Assembly (NCBI RefSeq): GCF_030732985.1
Contig: NZ_JASHJX010000001.1
Span: 1 to 64,000, forward strand
Length of the DNA stretch: 64,000 bases
Direction: 5' to 3'
From: Nioella sp. MMSF_3534
Lineage (GTDB): Bacteria; Pseudomonadota; Alphaproteobacteria; Rhodobacterales; Rhodobacteraceae
The position numbers and the translations under genes are program-made. Positions 62,438 through 64,000 of this stretch are shown here, piece after piece. Position 1 is the stretch's first letter, and every line of letters begins with the position of its first letter. The notes beneath the pieces were generated by a model. It saw only the letters and a program-made list of their open reading frames with translations, searched no databases and was not told the origin of the DNA.

Positions 62438-64000
62438 CAGGTTTCCTCACTGGATGGCGGATGGGCCAGCGCCGTGTTGATGATAGCCTCACAACGGGCA
62501 CGCAGGCTCTCGGCTTTCGCGGCCAATTCAGCGCCATCTGCGACACCGGCTTCGCGGGCGATGAAGCTGCGCCCGCCCGATCCGATCTCGTCCAGATCGA
62601 GGCGCCGGTCGGTCAAGAGCCGGGTCGCGTGATTCAGGCGGCCATAGAGGTGATGGGCCGCGGCAAGGGTGCGGGCGTCATCCGCACTGATCCAGCCGAT
62701 GGACACGCCGGCCTCCAACTGGCCTTCCACGTCGCGCGCGGGCACACCGGCAATCAGCGCGGCGGTTTCGGCCAGCAGTTCCACGTCCTTCATCCGTCCG
62801 GGGCCTTCCTTGGCGTCGAGCCCCTCGCCCACACGCCCCGCCGCCGCCAGCCGGTCGCGCATGTTCTGTGCATCCGCGACGATCTTCGCCGGATCGCGGG
62901 GCGTGGTCAGAACCTCCATCCGGATCGCCTCGATATCGGCGCATAGGCTGGCATCGCCTGCCACGGGCCGCGCGCGGGTCAGCGCCAGATGTTCCCAGGT
63001 CCAGGCCTCGGTCATCTGGTAGTGCCGGAAGCCTTCCAGCGCCGTTGCCACCGGTCCCTGACGGCCAGAGGGACGCAGGCGCATGTCCACGTCGTAAAGC
63101 TTACCTTCCCCCGTTGGCGCGGTCAGGGCGGTGATCAGCGTTTTCGTCGCCTTGGCAAACCAGCCGCGCGGGTCGAGCGGGCGACGGCCTTCGGTAAACT
63201 CCACATCGCCGGGATCATAGATCACCAGCAGGTCCAGATCAGACCCCGCTGTAAGCCGCCCGGCCCCAAGGCTGCCCATGGCAACGACCGCGCCGCCGCG
63301 CCCCGGCGCGGGACCATGACGGCGCGCGACCTCGTCACAGACACGCGGCCAGAGCGCCCGCAGGATCACCTGCGCCAGCATGGAATACTCTGCGCCCGCT
63401 TCCTCGGCATGGATCAGCCCGCGCAGGTGATGCACGCCAACGCGGAAATGCCATTCCTTCAGCCAGCGGCGGGCGGTGTTCAGAACCCCTTCGTAGTCCT
63501 GCCCCGCAAGCTGCGTCTCCAGATGCGCAGAAAGGGCGTCCCGATCCGGCCAGCCCGCAAAGAAATCGCCGCCGATCACCGCGTCCAGCACCCCGGAATT
63601 GCGCGACAGGTAGCGCGACAGGCCCGGCGCGGTGCCGCAGATATCGACGATCAGATCGACAAGCGGCGGGTTGGCCTCGAACAGCGAAAAGAGCTGCACC
63701 CCGGCGGGCAGCCCCCTGAGGAACCCGTCAAAGTTGCCAAGCGCCTCTTCCGGGCGTGGGGTAGCCGCGAAGCGCGACAGAAGATCGGGTTTCAGCCGCG
63801 CAAAGATCGCCTGACCACGGGCAGAGCGTAGCGCAGGGTAGCCGGGCCAGCGGGCGACGATTTCTTCGGCGGTTTCCGAAAGCTCCGGCAGATCGGTTTC
63901 GGTCTTCTCGGGCTTGAAAAAGGGCTCGCACAGCCGGTCGACCTCGGCCAGACGGTCGCGCAGCACTGTGCGAAAGGCTGCTGTATCGCCCTCACCGCAG
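62437..64000 (-). CDS. glnE: Glutamine synthetase adenylyltransferase, 3' portion (partial)
   Basis: The enzyme adenylylates and deadenylylates glutamine synthetase in response to PII proteins. About 520 residues are in the window; the frame stays open to the right edge, so the 5' end lies outside. The nucleotidyltransferase motif GSLGAGRLTAGSDLDLLVIYD is present with the metal-binding Asp pair. It is followed by DVDMRLRPSGRQGPVATAL and YQMTEAWTWEHLALTRARP. The last part, up to the stop, is the C-terminal helical domain. Alphaproteobacterial GlnE is about 900-1000 residues, so roughly half is missing. Confidence 0.92.
   Translation of the reverse strand, partial: CGEGDTAAFRTVLRDRLAEVDRLCEPFFKPEKTETDLPELSETAEEIVARWPGYPALRSARGQAIFARLKPDLLSRFAATPRPEEALGNFDGFLRGLPAGVQLFSLFEANPPLVDLIVDICGTAPGLSRYLSRNSGVLDAVIGGDFFAGWPDRDALSAHLETQLAGQDYEGVLNTARRWLKEWHFRVGVHHLRGLIHAEEAGAEYSMLAQVILRALWPRVCDEVARRHGPAPGRGGAVVAMGSLGAGRLTAGSDLDLLVIYDPGDVEFTEGRRPLDPRGWFAKATKTLITALTAPTGEGKLYDVDMRLRPSGRQGPVATALEGFRHYQMTEAWTWEHLALTRARPVAGDASLCADIEAIRMEVLTTPRDPAKIVADAQNMRDRLAAAGRVGEGLDAKEGPGRMKDVELLAETAALIAGVPARDVEGQLEAGVSIGWISADDARTLAAAHHLYGRLNHATRLLTDRRLDLDEIGSGGRSFIAREAGVADGAELAAKAESLRARCEAIINTALAHPPSSEET

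Overview
The window is a high-GC chromosomal segment of an alphaproteobacterium, almost certainly a member of the Rhodobacteraceae (Paracoccus/Roseobacter side of Rhodobacterales). The support is the gene content: chpT of the CckA-ChpT-CtrA phosphorelay, an olsBA ornithine-lipid pair, an aspartate-rich (non-zinc) HemB, a DUF3553 protein, a membrane-anchored coiled-coil M23 peptidase joined to a bactofilin, a GAAC-N7-GAAC SOS box before uvrA, and an intergenic element that I recognise as common in this family. There are no rRNA or tRNA genes, insertion sequences, prophage or CRISPR arrays. No stretch longer than 300 bases lacks a gene. The first 22 bases are a pure C run that looks like a contig-end artefact.

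Layout. 1-4.2 kb: a YejA-like peptide-binding protein (-), a likely small RNA with its own promoter and terminator, 3-hydroxybutyrate dehydrogenase and a patatin phospholipase. 4.2-8.8 kb: a divergent XRE-cupin regulator and a four-gene operon with three 4-base overlaps (acyl-CoA ligase, DsbA-like oxidoreductase, ICMT-like methyltransferase, Bcr/CflA-type efflux pump). 8.8-14.6 kb: mfd, a small membrane protein, hemB, a 52-residue acidic protein and a short DksA. 14.7-22 kb: a sulfurtransferase-like protein, an LpxL-like acyltransferase, a YSC84 lipoprotein, a penicillin-acylase-family protein, a three-domain PPC protein and a cytochrome P450. 22-31.3 kb: uvrA with its LexA box, a rhodanese, a 1166-residue von Willebrand A protein with ten tandem 86-87-residue modules, a small membrane protein and lpdA with a palindromic operator. 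31.4-37.7 kb: DUF924, an MFS transporter, queA and a giant AsmA/YhdP-like protein. 37.8-41.2 kb: bcp, a DUF455 ferritin-like protein, an M23 peptidase and an overlapping bactofilin. 41.2-46.8 kb: a DUF2189 membrane protein, a secreted HExxH peptidase, prfB and a class A penicillin-binding protein. 46.9-54.1 kb: a methyltransferase, hotdog thioesterase, enoyl-CoA hydratase, MFS, M32 carboxypeptidase, ctaA, trmJ and a ThiE-like protein. 54.1-64 kb: olsA/olsB, DUF3553, chpT, gamma-carbonic anhydrase, gmk, yicC, a PAS protein, class II DAHP synthase, a GlxA-type regulator, a small conserved protein and the C-terminal part of glnE, which runs off the right edge.

Most genes are housekeeping or widely conserved. 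The cell envelope is a recurrent theme (PBP1A, M23 peptidase plus bactofilin, AsmA-like protein, LpxL-like enzyme, ornithine lipids, YSC84 lipoprotein, PPC and VWA secreted proteins). The least explained items are the small-RNA candidate at about 1980-2057, the VWA repeat protein, the acyl-CoA ligase/efflux operon with its divergent regulator, the paired palindromes at lpdA, the catalytically degenerate ThiE-like protein and the chpT/DUF3553 divergent junction of only 18 bases. No strong case for a wholly new defence or mobile system is visible.
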